DNA of 64,000 nucleotides from Treponema sp. (GTDB lineage Bacteria; Spirochaetota; Spirochaetia; Treponematales; Treponemataceae), in contig JAAVAP010000014.1 of assembly GCA_014804005.1 (NCBI GenBank), forward strand, positions 105,954 to 169,953. The letters run 5' to 3'. The notes under the pieces are model-generated. The model saw only the letters and a list, made by a program, of their open reading frames with translations. It had not been told where the DNA came from and searched no databases. Positions 48,688-57,658 of the stretch are shown here, piece by piece (the stretch's first letter is position 1; each line of letters begins with the position of its first letter). The position numbers were made by a program, and so were the translations under genes.

Positions 48688-49280
48688 AAGTTGAAAAAAA
48701 CGTCGGCGGCATAGAAGGTCTTTGCGTGATTACGCCTGCGGTTTATGGCGACAGCCGCGGCTACTTTATGGAAACATACAATCAGCACGATATGAAAGAG
48801 GCTGGCATTGATATTACATTCGTGCAAGACAATCAATCTTGCTCGACCAAAGGAGTTCTTCGCGGACTTCATTTTCAAAAACAATTTCCGCAGACGAAAC
48901 TCGTGAGAGTCATCAAAGGCAGCGTGTTTGATGTAGCCGTGGATTTGCGAAAAGAATCGAAAACCTATGGAAAATGGCACGGCGTTGAACTTACCGAAGA
49001 AAACAAAAAACAGTTTTTTATCCCGAAAGGCTTTGCGCATGGATTTCTTGTTCTTTCGGATGTGGCAGAATTCTGCTACAAGTGCGACGACTTTTATCAC
49101 CCAAACGATGAAGGCGGTCTTGCATGGAATGACCCAACAATCGGCATTGATTGGGGAGTCGTCGGGAATTATAATGGAACTGCCTCCGCCGAAGGATATG
49201 AGCTTAAAGACGGAACAAAACTCAATTTGAGCGAAAAAGACCAAAAGTGGCTGGGGCTGAAAGAAAACTTTAAATTTTAA
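48675..49280 (+). CDS. rfbC: dTDP-4-dehydrorhamnose 3,5-epimerase
   Basis: GDSRGYFMETYNQHDM; DNQSCSTKGVLRGLHFQ; SD AAGGAG; 13-bp overlap with rfbD. Confidence 0.95.
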   Translation: MGQIKVEKNVGGIEGLCVITPAVYGDSRGYFMETYNQHDMKEAGIDITFVQDNQSCSTKGVLRGLHFQKQFPQTKLVRVIKGSVFDVAVDLRKESKTYGKWHGVELTEENKKQFFIPKGFAHGFLVLSDVAEFCYKCDDFYHPNDEGGLAWNDPTIGIDWGVVGNYNGTASAEGYELKDGTKLNLSEKDQKWLGLKENFKF

Positions 49281-49338
49281 TTTGGAAAATTCATCGCATC
49301 AAAATCTGCGCATTTTTTCCCAAGCCGTCTTTTCTCAA

Positions 49339-49367
49339 TTGACGCAAATGCGTTTTTCGGCTAGAAT
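49339..49367 (+). promoter_or_regulatory. Promoter of the nfnAB operon, TTGACG-17-TAGAAT
   Basis: ttgacg caaatgcgtttttcggc tagaat. Confidence 0.6.
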
Positions 49368-49406
49368 TATATCGTCATATTTATTTCAAAAAATAGAGGT
49401 GGAAAT

Positions 49407-50243
49407 ATGAACAAGATTTTAGAAAAACGCCAGCTTTCCGAAGCTGTGTTTCTGCTGAAATTCCACGCGCCCGACATCGCGAGGAATCGCAAAGCCGGAC
49501 AGTTTTTGATTGTGCAGGTGGATCAGGATTTGGGCGAACGCATTCCTCTCACGATTGCCGACGCGAACGCGGAAGAAGGCTGGGTCGCCATCGCGTTCCA
49601 GCCAGTCGGCGCGTCCACCTACAAGCTTTCGCAGCTGAAAGAAGGCGACTATTTGGGCGGCGTTCTCGGCCCGCTCGGAGTTCCCAGCGAAATTAAAAAA
49701 TTCGACGCGCCCGTGGTTTGTGTGGGCGGCGGATTCGGCACGGCTCCGCTTTATCCGATCGTTCAGGCTTTGAAAGAAGTCGGCAACAAAGTGATTTTGA
49801 TTGAAGGCGCGCGCACGAAGGATTTGCTGATTTTCGTGGACGAAATGAAAGCCGTTTGCGACGAAGTTATCATCACCACGGACGACGGCAGCGCGGGCGA
49901 AAAAGGCGTCACCACGATTCCGCTCGAACGGCTTTGTCAAAGCGAAGTTCCGCCAGCGCAAGTCATCGCCATTGGCCCTCCAATTATGATGAAATTCTGC
50001 TGCCAATGCACGGCGAAATACAATGTTCCGACGGTCGTTTCGCTCAACACGATTATGATTGACGGAACTGGAATGTGCGGCGGCTGCCGAGTGAACGTGG
50101 GCGGCAAGACGAAATTCGTTTGCGTGGACGGTCCGGATTTTGACGGCCACCAAGTGGATTGGGACAATATGATGATGCGAATGAAGGCTTTCAAGCCGCA
50201 GGAAACGGAAGCGTTCCACAAATGCAAAATCGGAATCAATTAG
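49407..50243 (+). CDS. nfnA: NfnA/SudB-like sulfide/dihydroorotate dehydrogenase-type FAD/NAD-binding protein
   Basis: KILEKRQLSEAVFLLKFHAPDIARNRKAGQFLIVQVDQDLGERIPLTIADAN; GTGMCGGCRVNVGGKTKFVCVDGPDFDGHQVDWD. Confidence 0.9.
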   Translation: MNKILEKRQLSEAVFLLKFHAPDIARNRKAGQFLIVQVDQDLGERIPLTIADANAEEGWVAIAFQPVGASTYKLSQLKEGDYLGGVLGPLGVPSEIKKFDAPVVCVGGGFGTAPLYPIVQALKEVGNKVILIEGARTKDLLIFVDEMKAVCDEVIITTDDGSAGEKGVTTIPLERLCQSEVPPAQVIAIGPPIMMKFCCQCTAKYNVPTVVSLNTIMIDGTGMCGGCRVNVGGKTKFVCVDGPDFDGHQVDWDNMMMRMKAFKPQETEAFHKCKIGIN

Positions 50244-50262
50244 AGTAATCAAGGCGGAAATT

Positions 50263-51756
50263 ATGACAAGCGAAAAATTGGCTGAAACGGCAAAAATCGA
50301 ATACGAGAAAATCAAGGATAAAATCGCGGCGGGCACGCTTTCGCCCAAAGACAGAATGGCGATTCCCGCGCAGGAAATGCCTGTGGGCGAACCGAAAACG
50401 CGCGCGCGACAAATGACGGAAGTCGCGTTGGGCTACACTAGCGAGCAGGCCATCGTCGAGGCGAACCGCTGCCTTCAATGCAAAAACCAGCCTTGCGTTT
50501 TGGGCTGCCCGGTGAACGTTCAAATTCCGAGATTCGTGGCTCAAGTCGCGCTTGGAAAATTCAAGGAAGCCGCCGACATCATCAAAGAAACGAATTTGCT
50601 TCCTGCAATTTGCGGGCGAGTTTGTCCGCAGGAAAAGCAGTGCCAAGGCGCGTGTACTGTCGGCAAGGCGAACAAATCTCCTGAACTCGCCGTGAGCATC
50701 GGGCGTTTGGAACGTTTCGTCGCCGATTACGAGCGCGCGCAAAATCTCGCTTCGCTTCCGAAAATCGCCGCCGAAACTGGAAAGCGCGTCGCCGTTATTG
50801 GATCAGGTCCTGCCGGTCTTACGGTCGCCGCCGATTGTCGCCGCGCCGGACACGATGTCACGGTTTTTGAAGTTTTGCACAAAGCTGGCGGCGTTATGGT
50901 TTATGGAATTCCCGAATTCCGTTTGCCAAAATCCATTGTCGCGGACGAAGTGGAAAATCTCAAAAAAATGGGCGTGAAATTCGAAATGAATTTCTTGGCG
51001 GGACGAACGGCTTCTCTCGAACAAATTCTTTGCGAAAAAAAATTCGACGCGGCGTTCGTCGGAACTGGCGCAGGCTTGCCGAAATTCTTCAATATTCCAG
51101 GCGAAAATTTCATCGGAGTTTTCAGCGCGAACGAATATCTCACCCGCGCGAATTTGATGAAAGCCTATCAAAAAGGTGTCGCCGACACTCCTTACTATGA
51201 CGCAAAAACCGTCGTGGTTTGCGGAGGCGGAAACGTCGCGATGGACGCGGCTCGAATGGCGTTGCGTTTGGGCGCGGAAAAAGTTTACGTCATTTATCGG
51301 CGCACTCGAAACGAAATGCCCGCGCGAAAAGAAGAAGTTGATCATGCGGAAGAAGAAGGCGTGGAATTCCGATTTTTGGAAAATCCCGTCGAAATTCTCG
51401 GAAACGCCGAGGACGGAAAAGTCACGGCGATTCGCGCTTTGAAATACGAACTCGGCGAAGTTGACGCTTCGGGTCGCCGCCGCCCCGTGGAAATAAAAGG
51501 CAGCGAGCACGATATTCCTTGCGATGCTGTAATCGTGGCTTTGGGCAACAATTCAAATCCGCTCATTCCGCGAACGACTTCGCAAATCAAAACCGATAAT
51601 CGCGGCCACATTATCGTGGACGAAAATCAAGCCACGAGCATGCCGCGAGTGTGGGCGGGCGGCGACATCGTTTTGGGCGCGGCTACGGTAATTCTCGCGA
51701 TGGGCGAAGGCAGAAAAGCCGCCGCAAGCATCAACGAATTCCTTGCCGGAAAATGA
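50263..51756 (+). CDS. nfnB: NfnB/glutamate synthase small-subunit-like NADPH oxidoreductase
   Basis: VALGYTSEQAIVEANRCLQCKNQPCVLGCPVNVQIPRF; GSGPAGLTVAADCRRAGHDVTVFE; adjacent to nfnA. Confidence 0.92.
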   Translation: MTSEKLAETAKIEYEKIKDKIAAGTLSPKDRMAIPAQEMPVGEPKTRARQMTEVALGYTSEQAIVEANRCLQCKNQPCVLGCPVNVQIPRFVAQVALGKFKEAADIIKETNLLPAICGRVCPQEKQCQGACTVGKANKSPELAVSIGRLERFVADYERAQNLASLPKIAAETGKRVAVIGSGPAGLTVAADCRRAGHDVTVFEVLHKAGGVMVYGIPEFRLPKSIVADEVENLKKMGVKFEMNFLAGRTASLEQILCEKKFDAAFVGTGAGLPKFFNIPGENFIGVFSANEYLTRANLMKAYQKGVADTPYYDAKTVVVCGGGNVAMDAARMALRLGAEKVYVIYRRTRNEMPARKEEVDHAEEEGVEFRFLENPVEILGNAEDGKVTAIRALKYELGEVDASGRRRPVEIKGSEHDIPCDAVIVALGNNSNPLIPRTTSQIKTDNRGHIIVDENQATSMPRVWAGGDIVLGAATVILAMGEGRKAAASINEFLAGK

Positions 51757-51768
51757 CAAATCGAAATT

Positions 51769-52494
51769 ATGGATACGATAAAAAATTTAATTGAGTATTA
51801 CGATGAACTTTTTCCAGTCACGGACGCTCAAAAAATTTTTTTTGAAAGTTATTTTCCGCAATTTTCCCCACCCGCGAAATTCCTGAGCATTGGATGCGGC
51901 ACAGGAATTTTCGAGCATCGGCTTGCGAAAAACTCGATCGATGTTACGGCAATCGAAACAATCCGTGGACTTTTGGATTCCGCCACGCATCGCTATCGAA
52001 ATCAATTGATGGCCTTGCGGTATTTCCAAATGTCCACGCTGGAAATGACAAATTTTCTTGGTGGGAATTTTTACAACATAATTTCCTGCCTAAACAGCCG
52101 AATCGTTTTCATATCTAAAAAAGAATTCTTGAAAAAATTTTTTTCGGATTGCAAAGAGTTGCTTTCGGAAAAAGGAATCGTAATTTTGGGCTTGGAGAAT
52201 TTTGAAAAATTCCGCGCTGAGCCAAAGGCGATTTTGCCAACGCGAAAAAGCATCCGAATTACTTACAAAAGCCAAATCACGAAAGATGCGCAGGGCACAT
52301 TTTTGGAAAGCCGACTTGAAAAAGAAAATAAAATTCTGCTGGTTTACAGACGCGTTCCGATTTATCCTTTGCAAAAAAATGAAATCGCCAAATTCGCGAA
52401 AGAAGCTGGATTTGAAAAAATCGAATTTTTTTCGGACTTCGAAAAAAATCCATTCTCCGAAAATTCAGATTATCTGCTCGCGGTGATTAGATAA
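51769..52494 (+). CDS. Class I SAM-dependent methyltransferase-like protein
   Basis: FLSIGCGTGIFEHRLAKNSIDVTAIETI. Confidence 0.75.
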   Translation: MDTIKNLIEYYDELFPVTDAQKIFFESYFPQFSPPAKFLSIGCGTGIFEHRLAKNSIDVTAIETIRGLLDSATHRYRNQLMALRYFQMSTLEMTNFLGGNFYNIISCLNSRIVFISKKEFLKKFFSDCKELLSEKGIVILGLENFEKFRAEPKAILPTRKSIRITYKSQITKDAQGTFLESRLEKENKILLVYRRVPIYPLQKNEIAKFAKEAGFEKIEFFSDFEKNPFSENSDYLLAVIR

Positions 52495-52536
52495 AAAATC
52501 GGATGCGGCAAAATAGAAATTCCCGCCGCGAGAATT

Positions 52537-53451
52537 TCAGTTTATTCGCCAGCGATTGTTTTCCTTTACGAAACGCTTTGAATTCACTTCGATGATTCGG
52601 CCGTCCTCGCCGTGAAGTTTTATCATCGAGTTGAGCGGATTGATTTCCGCAATTCGAAAATTCGTTCCGTCGTAAAAAATTCTCGCGCCTTCTTGCGGAA
52701 GTTTTTTTCGCGCCTCGGAATAAAAATCGTACTCGTAAGAAAGGCAGCACAAAAGCCGGCCGCATTGCCCGGAAATTTTCATCGAGTTGAGGGAAAGATT
52801 TTGTTCTTTTGCCATTCGAATTGAAACTGGACGCAATTTGTCGCTGATGGCGTGGCAACAACAAGCCCTGCCGCAAATTCCCAAGCCGCCCGTTATGCGC
52901 GATTCATCGCGTACGCCAATTTGCCGCAATTCGATTCGCATTTTGAAAACGCCTACCAAATCTTTTACAAGTTCGCGAAAATCCACTCGCTGATCCGCGC
53001 TGAAAAAGAAAAGAGCCTTCGGCTCGTCAATCAAAAAATGCACACCGACCAATTTCATATTGAGCCTGTGCGTTGCGACTTTTTCTTGAAATATTTTAAA
53101 AGCGTCTTTTTCCTTTTCCCTGAAATTTTCGGCTTTTTGCAAATCTGCGGAAGTGGCCTTGCGTTCGATTTGAACGATGTCGTCTTTTTTTATGCCGACC
53201 GGGCTTTTCGCTTTTCCTAAAACGCGCGCCAAATCTTTGCCGTAACGCGTGGGCACGATGACATTTTCGCCGCTCTCCAACTTGAATCCGCCGGGAGTTG
53301 CGAATACGCCTTCGCAGGAATAATCCAGCTTGAGCGCGTAAAGCGGCTCGTCGAAAACAAATTTTTCGCCCGAAATTTCTGCGCCCGAATCTTCTTCTAA
53401 AGCCGCGAGATCTTCATCTTGTTCTATGTCTTTTTCAAAAATGTCACTCAT
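52537..53451 (-). CDS. ricT: PSP1-domain protein, RicT/YaaT-like
   Basis: FATPGGFKLESGENVIVPTRYGKDLARVLG; DESRITGGLGICGRACCCHAISDKLRPVSIRMAKEQNLSLNSMKISGQCGRLLCCLSYEY. Confidence 0.92.
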   Translation of the reverse strand: MSDIFEKDIEQDEDLAALEEDSGAEISGEKFVFDEPLYALKLDYSCEGVFATPGGFKLESGENVIVPTRYGKDLARVLGKAKSPVGIKKDDIVQIERKATSADLQKAENFREKEKDAFKIFQEKVATHRLNMKLVGVHFLIDEPKALFFFSADQRVDFRELVKDLVGVFKMRIELRQIGVRDESRITGGLGICGRACCCHAISDKLRPVSIRMAKEQNLSLNSMKISGQCGRLLCCLSYEYDFYSEARKKLPQEGARIFYDGTNFRIAEINPLNSMIKLHGEDGRIIEVNSKRFVKENNRWRIN

Positions 53452-53508
53452 AATTTTCCTGAATGAATCTGCTCAATTTTGAGCGGCTTCATTTTTTATA
53501 TTTTACTT

Positions 53509-54045
53509 TTAAACCGCGCTTAAATCAATAACTAAACCGTTTATTTCGTGAATTTTTTCGAGCAATTTGAATTTATCCAAATGATTGTACCAAATGTCGT
53601 AGGCGAGGCGATCTAATTTTTGATTTATCGCCTGAATCAAAACCAAAGGCTCGCGTTTTTTTCCTCGACGAAATCCTGGTCGCTTGTGTTCTTCCAAAGT
53701 GTAATTGTTCTTTTCAATGTAGCGGACGAATTGCCCCACCGCCTTTTTGTATTTTTCAAAACTTTCGCCGCTTCCGAATTTGCTGAGTTCGTCGCCCGCA
53801 ATGTCGAGCTGGTCTTTCAAAAAAACGATTGCTTCTTCCTGGCTCATTCCCGCGATTTCCGCCGGAAGCCCCGCCGCCGTCAAAGAATTTTGTTCCAGAT
53901 TTTTTTGAACGAGCGAAGAAAAAAGCGGCTTTTTTACGCCCTGCTCTTTTTCCTTGCGCCGCGCCGCATCGGAAGCGATTTGGCTTTGCACGGTCTGCGT
54001 TGCGTTGTGATAAAATCCATTTGAAGTAGTGTCGATTGAATTCAT
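53509..54045 (-). CDS. yaaR: YaaR-like (DUF327) protein
   Basis: MNSIDTTSNGFYHN...; 'KKAVGQFVRYIEKNNYTLEEHKRPGFRRGKKREPLVLIQAINQKLDRLAYDIW'; ATGA overlap with the bactofilin gene. Confidence 0.8.
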   Translation of the reverse strand: MNSIDTTSNGFYHNATQTVQSQIASDAARRKEKEQGVKKPLFSSLVQKNLEQNSLTAAGLPAEIAGMSQEEAIVFLKDQLDIAGDELSKFGSGESFEKYKKAVGQFVRYIEKNNYTLEEHKRPGFRRGKKREPLVLIQAINQKLDRLAYDIWYNHLDKFKLLEKIHEINGLVIDLSAV

Positions 54046-54455
54046 CTGATGATTGATTTGCTTTTGATTTCGCGGAGTTCGTTTTGCTTTTGAATTTCCG
54101 CCTCGAATGAAGTTTCGTCGAAAAGCACGATGCAATGTCCGTGGAAAACAACGCCGCTCGCGATTTGTAATTTGCGCGTTGTTATGTTCCCGATTACGGC
54201 GGACGACGCATTCAGTTTGATGCTCTCGGGCGCGGAAATGTCTCCCAAAACGATTCCGTTTACCACAGCGGATTTTGCACTTACGTTTCCACGGATTCGC
54301 GCCGTTTCGCCAATGATTATGTTTCCAGTCGTCTGCAAGTCGCCGTCAATGTCGCCGTCAATCATCACCGCACCTGAAACGCTCAAATCTCCTTTGAATG
54401 ATGAACCTGCGCCGATTATCGTGCTGATTGAAATGTCGTCAAAAAGAAGTGCCAT
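54042..54455 (-). CDS. Bactofilin (polymer-forming cytoskeletal protein)
   Basis: STIIGAGSSFKGDLSVSGAVMIDGDIDGDLQTTGNIIIGETARIRGNVSAKSAVVNGIVLGDI beta-helix repeats. Confidence 0.93.
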   Translation of the reverse strand: MALLFDDISISTIIGAGSSFKGDLSVSGAVMIDGDIDGDLQTTGNIIIGETARIRGNVSAKSAVVNGIVLGDISAPESIKLNASSAVIGNITTRKLQIASGVVFHGHCIVLFDETSFEAEIQKQNELREIKSKSIIR

Positions 54456-54468
54456 CAGAATCCTCAAA

Positions 54469-55473
54469 CTACCGAATGTTGAGATAATTCCCCGGGTCAA
54501 CTACATCGCTTCCGATATGCACTTCATAATGCAAATGGGGACCTGTCGTAACACCAGTATTTCCTATTAGTCCGATGATTTGGTTTTGCGAGACGAATTG
54601 CCCGGTTTTTACTCGGAATTGACTCATGTGAGCGTAGCGCGTATAAATGCCATTCTTATGCTTTATAATGATATTCATGCCGTATCCTGAATCATAAGCC
54701 ACAGTAACGACTTGCCCATTTGCCGGCGCGCGAATTGGGTCGCCACTGCGCCATGTTGACATATCCAGCCCTTTGTGAATATACCATTGTCCCGTAATGG
54801 GATGAATGTTCGGTCCGAACGGCATTGAAATATGCAACTGCGGACTGCGAACTGGCCAAATGCTCGGAATGTCCGCAAAAAGCGAATTTTGCGACTCCAA
54901 CATTTTTCCGATTTGTTCGATCGGCTGAACCGCGCTTTCCAAATAAGATGCGAGTTGCCGAATGTCCGATATTTCGCGCATGCTTCCGACAGCCGTTCCT
55001 TCCGTTCCGAAAAGCGAAGCGAGATCGCCGTTCGGTAAAGGCGAATCTTTCAAATTGGTTTTTTGTTCCAGCCCCAAAAGCGAAAGCGAATTGTCCAACG
55101 AAGATTGAAAGCGTTTTGCCGCCTGAAAAAGATTTTGATTTTCATCGCGCAGTTCGTCAAGGCTCGCCATCGTCTCGCGGTTTTCCGAAAAAAGCCTGCT
55201 GATTTCCGCGCTGGAACTGATCGCGTTTTTGTTGAAAAAAATGAAACTCAGCAAAATTCCAAACACAATCACGATTCCCAAAACCATCGCGAAAACGTTT
55301 GTCTGCAAATTCATCACTTTGCCCTGCGAATGAGGAACAATCATTATCGTAAGCTTGTTGTCAAAGATGTGGAAAATTTTGGAAATACCGCCACGAATTC
55401 TTTGCACGGCACTCGGATTTTCTTCCGTGAACGAGCGGGACATCATTTTCGACAAATCTTTGTTTTTTGCCAA
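54469..55473 (-). CDS. M23-family (LytM-like) peptidase, membrane anchored
   Basis: GLDMSTWRSGDPIRAPANGQVVTVAYDSGYGMNIIIKHKNGIYTRYAHMSQFRVKTGQFVSQNQIIGLIGNTGVTTGPHLHYEV; TTG start with GGAG upstream is the preferred start. Confidence 0.9.
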   Translation of the reverse strand: MAKNKDLSKMMSRSFTEENPSAVQRIRGGISKIFHIFDNKLTIMIVPHSQGKVMNLQTNVFAMVLGIVIVFGILLSFIFFNKNAISSSAEISRLFSENRETMASLDELRDENQNLFQAAKRFQSSLDNSLSLLGLEQKTNLKDSPLPNGDLASLFGTEGTAVGSMREISDIRQLASYLESAVQPIEQIGKMLESQNSLFADIPSIWPVRSPQLHISMPFGPNIHPITGQWYIHKGLDMSTWRSGDPIRAPANGQVVTVAYDSGYGMNIIIKHKNGIYTRYAHMSQFRVKTGQFVSQNQIIGLIGNTGVTTGPHLHYEVHIGSDVVDPGNYLNIR

Positions 55474-55506
55474 TTTTTTCTCCAAAGCACTATGCAATAT
55501 TTTTCT

Positions 55507-55535
55507 ATTTTAGCACGAAATCTAATTCTTGTCAA
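55507..55535 (-). promoter_or_regulatory. Promoter TTGACA-17-TAAAAT for the M23-bactofilin operon
   Basis: Minus strand: ttgaca agaattagatttcgtgc taaaat. Confidence 0.75.
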
Positions 55536-55641
55536 GAAAATTGAAAATCCCATTTTTTGACGCGTTTTCAGGCAATTCGAATTTTTTTCTTGCGAAATTC
55601 GCGCCTTGGCCGAATTCAAGGAATTTAAAACGAAATTTTGT

Positions 55642-55670
55642 TTGACAAAATTCACAAATCGTGTTATCCT
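55642..55670 (+). promoter_or_regulatory. Promoter TTGACA-17-TATCCT upstream of tatD
   Basis: ttgaca aaattcacaaatcgtgt tatcct; followed by a leader containing ggctt-gatgc-aagcc. Confidence 0.6.
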
Positions 55671-55745
55671 ATAAATATATATCGGAACATTCTCTGGAAA
55701 GATAAGGCTTGATGCAAGCCGATTATTATTTTAAAGGACAAAGCC

Positions 55746-56528
55746 ATGCAATTTTTTGATACTCACGCCCATATCGGGCTGATTTATGACGACCCGATCG
55801 AACAATTGCGCGTAATTCAGCAGGCGAAAGTTGCCGGAGTTACTCGAATTGTCAGCATCAATAATTCTCTCCACGATTTCGAAAAGGTTTATCCGAATTT
55901 GAAGTCGATTTCAGGAATTTATCATGCCGTGGGCGTTGCGCCTGCCGAAGTCGTGAATCCTGGCAAAGATTGGATTCGCACAATCGAAGAAAGCGTAAAA
56001 TTGCCGAACGTCGTCGCAATTGGCGAAACCGGCTTGGATTATTTCAAGCAATTCGGAGACAAGCGTTCCCAAATCGAAATGTTCATCACGCAGCTCGAAT
56101 TGGCGCAAAAGCACAATCTGCCCGTGGTAATTCACAATCGCGACGCGGGAAAGGACATTTTCGACATTTTGAGCCAGCGGATTCCGGATTCTGGCGCGAT
56201 TTTGCATTGCTATTCCGAGGATGCCGAATACGCGAAAAAATGTCTCGACGCGGATCTCAACGTTTATTTTTCTTTCGCCGGAAATTTGACTTATCGAAAC
56301 GCGCGCAATTTGCACGAAACTGTCCTCAATGTTCCTGTGGAACGAATTTTGATTGAAACGGAAAGTCCGTTTATGATTCCTGCGGAATTCCGCGAAAAAA
56401 AGCGCACGATGCCGAAATATTTGCCTTCCACGGCGAAATTCCTTGCAGAAATGCTGGAAATGGATTTGGAAGAATTGAGCGTGCAACTTTGGAAAAACAG
56501 CTGCAAAATTTTCAAACTGCCGGAATAA
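55746..56528 (+). CDS. tatD: TatD-family metal-dependent hydrolase/DNase
   Basis: MQFFDTHAHIGLIYDD; AIGETGLDYFKQFGDKRSQIEMFITQLELAQKHNLPVVIHNRDAGKD; LIETESPFMIP. Confidence 0.93.
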   Translation: MQFFDTHAHIGLIYDDPIEQLRVIQQAKVAGVTRIVSINNSLHDFEKVYPNLKSISGIYHAVGVAPAEVVNPGKDWIRTIEESVKLPNVVAIGETGLDYFKQFGDKRSQIEMFITQLELAQKHNLPVVIHNRDAGKDIFDILSQRIPDSGAILHCYSEDAEYAKKCLDADLNVYFSFAGNLTYRNARNLHETVLNVPVERILIETESPFMIPAEFREKKRTMPKYLPSTAKFLAEMLEMDLEELSVQLWKNSCKIFKLPE

Positions 56529-56565
56529 AAAAGCGGAAAAATCCTTTTAAAATCCGCAATTTGAA

Positions 56566-57609
56566 ATGGCGCTTTTTCATTCGGTAAAAATCGGAAATCT
56601 TTCTCTGCCAGGAAATCTTTTCCTCGCGCCGGTGGCTGGCTACAGCGACCGCGCTTTTCGCAGCGTTTGCGTAAAAGGCGGAAGTTGTTTTGAATACACC
56701 GAAATGGTTTCAATGGAAGCGCTCACGCGCGATTCAAAAAAAACGCAATGCTTGATGGAGCGCGCGCCGAACGAAGCCGCGTATGCCGTGCAGATTTTTG
56801 GCGGCAATGAAGAAGTCGTGGCAGAAGGCGCGCGAATCGTTTTGCAAAAGACTTCGTGCGAACTCATCGACATAAATTGTGGATGCCCCGTTCCGAAAAT
56901 CATAAAAAGCGGCGCGGGCGCGGAACTCACGCGAAATCCCGAAAAACTTTTCAAAATAGCGCGCTCGGTTGTGAACACGGTTTCGGAATTCCAAGGCGAG
57001 CGTCCGACATTCGGCGGAAAGTCTGCTCCGCAAAAAATTCCCGTCAGCGTGAAAATCCGTTCGGGCTGGGACGCGCAGAATTTGACTTGGAAAGAAGCCG
57101 CCGCCGCCGCATTGGAAGCAGGCGTTTGCGCAATCACGATTCATCCCCGCACGCGCGCGCAAGGCTACGAAGGCAAAGCCGACTGGAACATTTTGGCGCA
57201 GCTCGTGGAATTCGTGGCAGGAAGAATTCCAGTTTTCGGAAGCGGCGACATTTTTTCTCCGCAAGACGCGAAAAATATGCTCGAACAAACTGGCTGCGAC
57301 GGCGTGATGTTCGCTCGAGGCGCGATGGGAAAGCCTTTCATTTTCAGGCAAACGCGCGAACTTTTGGAAAAAGGCGAGTTCGAAGAAATTTCCGCCGAAG
57401 AAAAATTCGCCGCTGCGTTCGAAGAATTGGATTTGCTTGCCGCCGACATTGGAGAAGCCGCTGCATGCCGAGAAATGCGAAAACGATTTTGCGCGTATTC
57501 AAAAGGATTTCCCGGCGGTGCGGAACTTCGCAAAAAAATCGTGCATGCGGAAAGCAAGACGGACTATCGGGAAATTTTCGAGGAAAGTGTGAGCAACGCC
57601 GACGTTTGA
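56566..57609 (+). CDS. dusB: tRNA-dihydrouridine synthase
   Basis: LFLAPVAGYSDRAFRSVCVKGG; YAVQIFGGNEE; LIDINCGCPVPKIIKSGAGAEL; GDIFSPQDAKNMLEQTGCDGVMFARGAMGKPF. Confidence 0.94.
   Translation: MALFHSVKIGNLSLPGNLFLAPVAGYSDRAFRSVCVKGGSCFEYTEMVSMEALTRDSKKTQCLMERAPNEAAYAVQIFGGNEEVVAEGARIVLQKTSCELIDINCGCPVPKIIKSGAGAELTRNPEKLFKIARSVVNTVSEFQGERPTFGGKSAPQKIPVSVKIRSGWDAQNLTWKEAAAAALEAGVCAITIHPRTRAQGYEGKADWNILAQLVEFVAGRIPVFGSGDIFSPQDAKNMLEQTGCDGVMFARGAMGKPFIFRQTRELLEKGEFEEISAEEKFAAAFEELDLLAADIGEAAACREMRKRFCAYSKGFPGGAELRKKIVHAESKTDYREIFEESVSNADV
57550..57593 (+). repeat. Direct repeat copy 1, in the dusB 3' end
   Basis: gaaagcaagacggactatcgggaaattttcgaggaaagtgtgag; 40/44 identical to 58432-58475. Confidence 0.88.
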
Positions 57610-57658
57610 TTTTTTCTGCGATGTTCGCGGAAAATTGCGGTAAGGCAAATGCGCGTTT

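Noticed and set aside
49419-50348. 309-aa minus-strand ORF opposite nfnA
   Set aside because: Antisense shadow; His/Arg/Phe-rich nonsense composition.
49407-51756. Novel electron-transfer pair
   Set aside because: Matches the known NfnAB/SudAB ferredoxin-NADP transhydrogenase architecture; ordinary for anaerobes.
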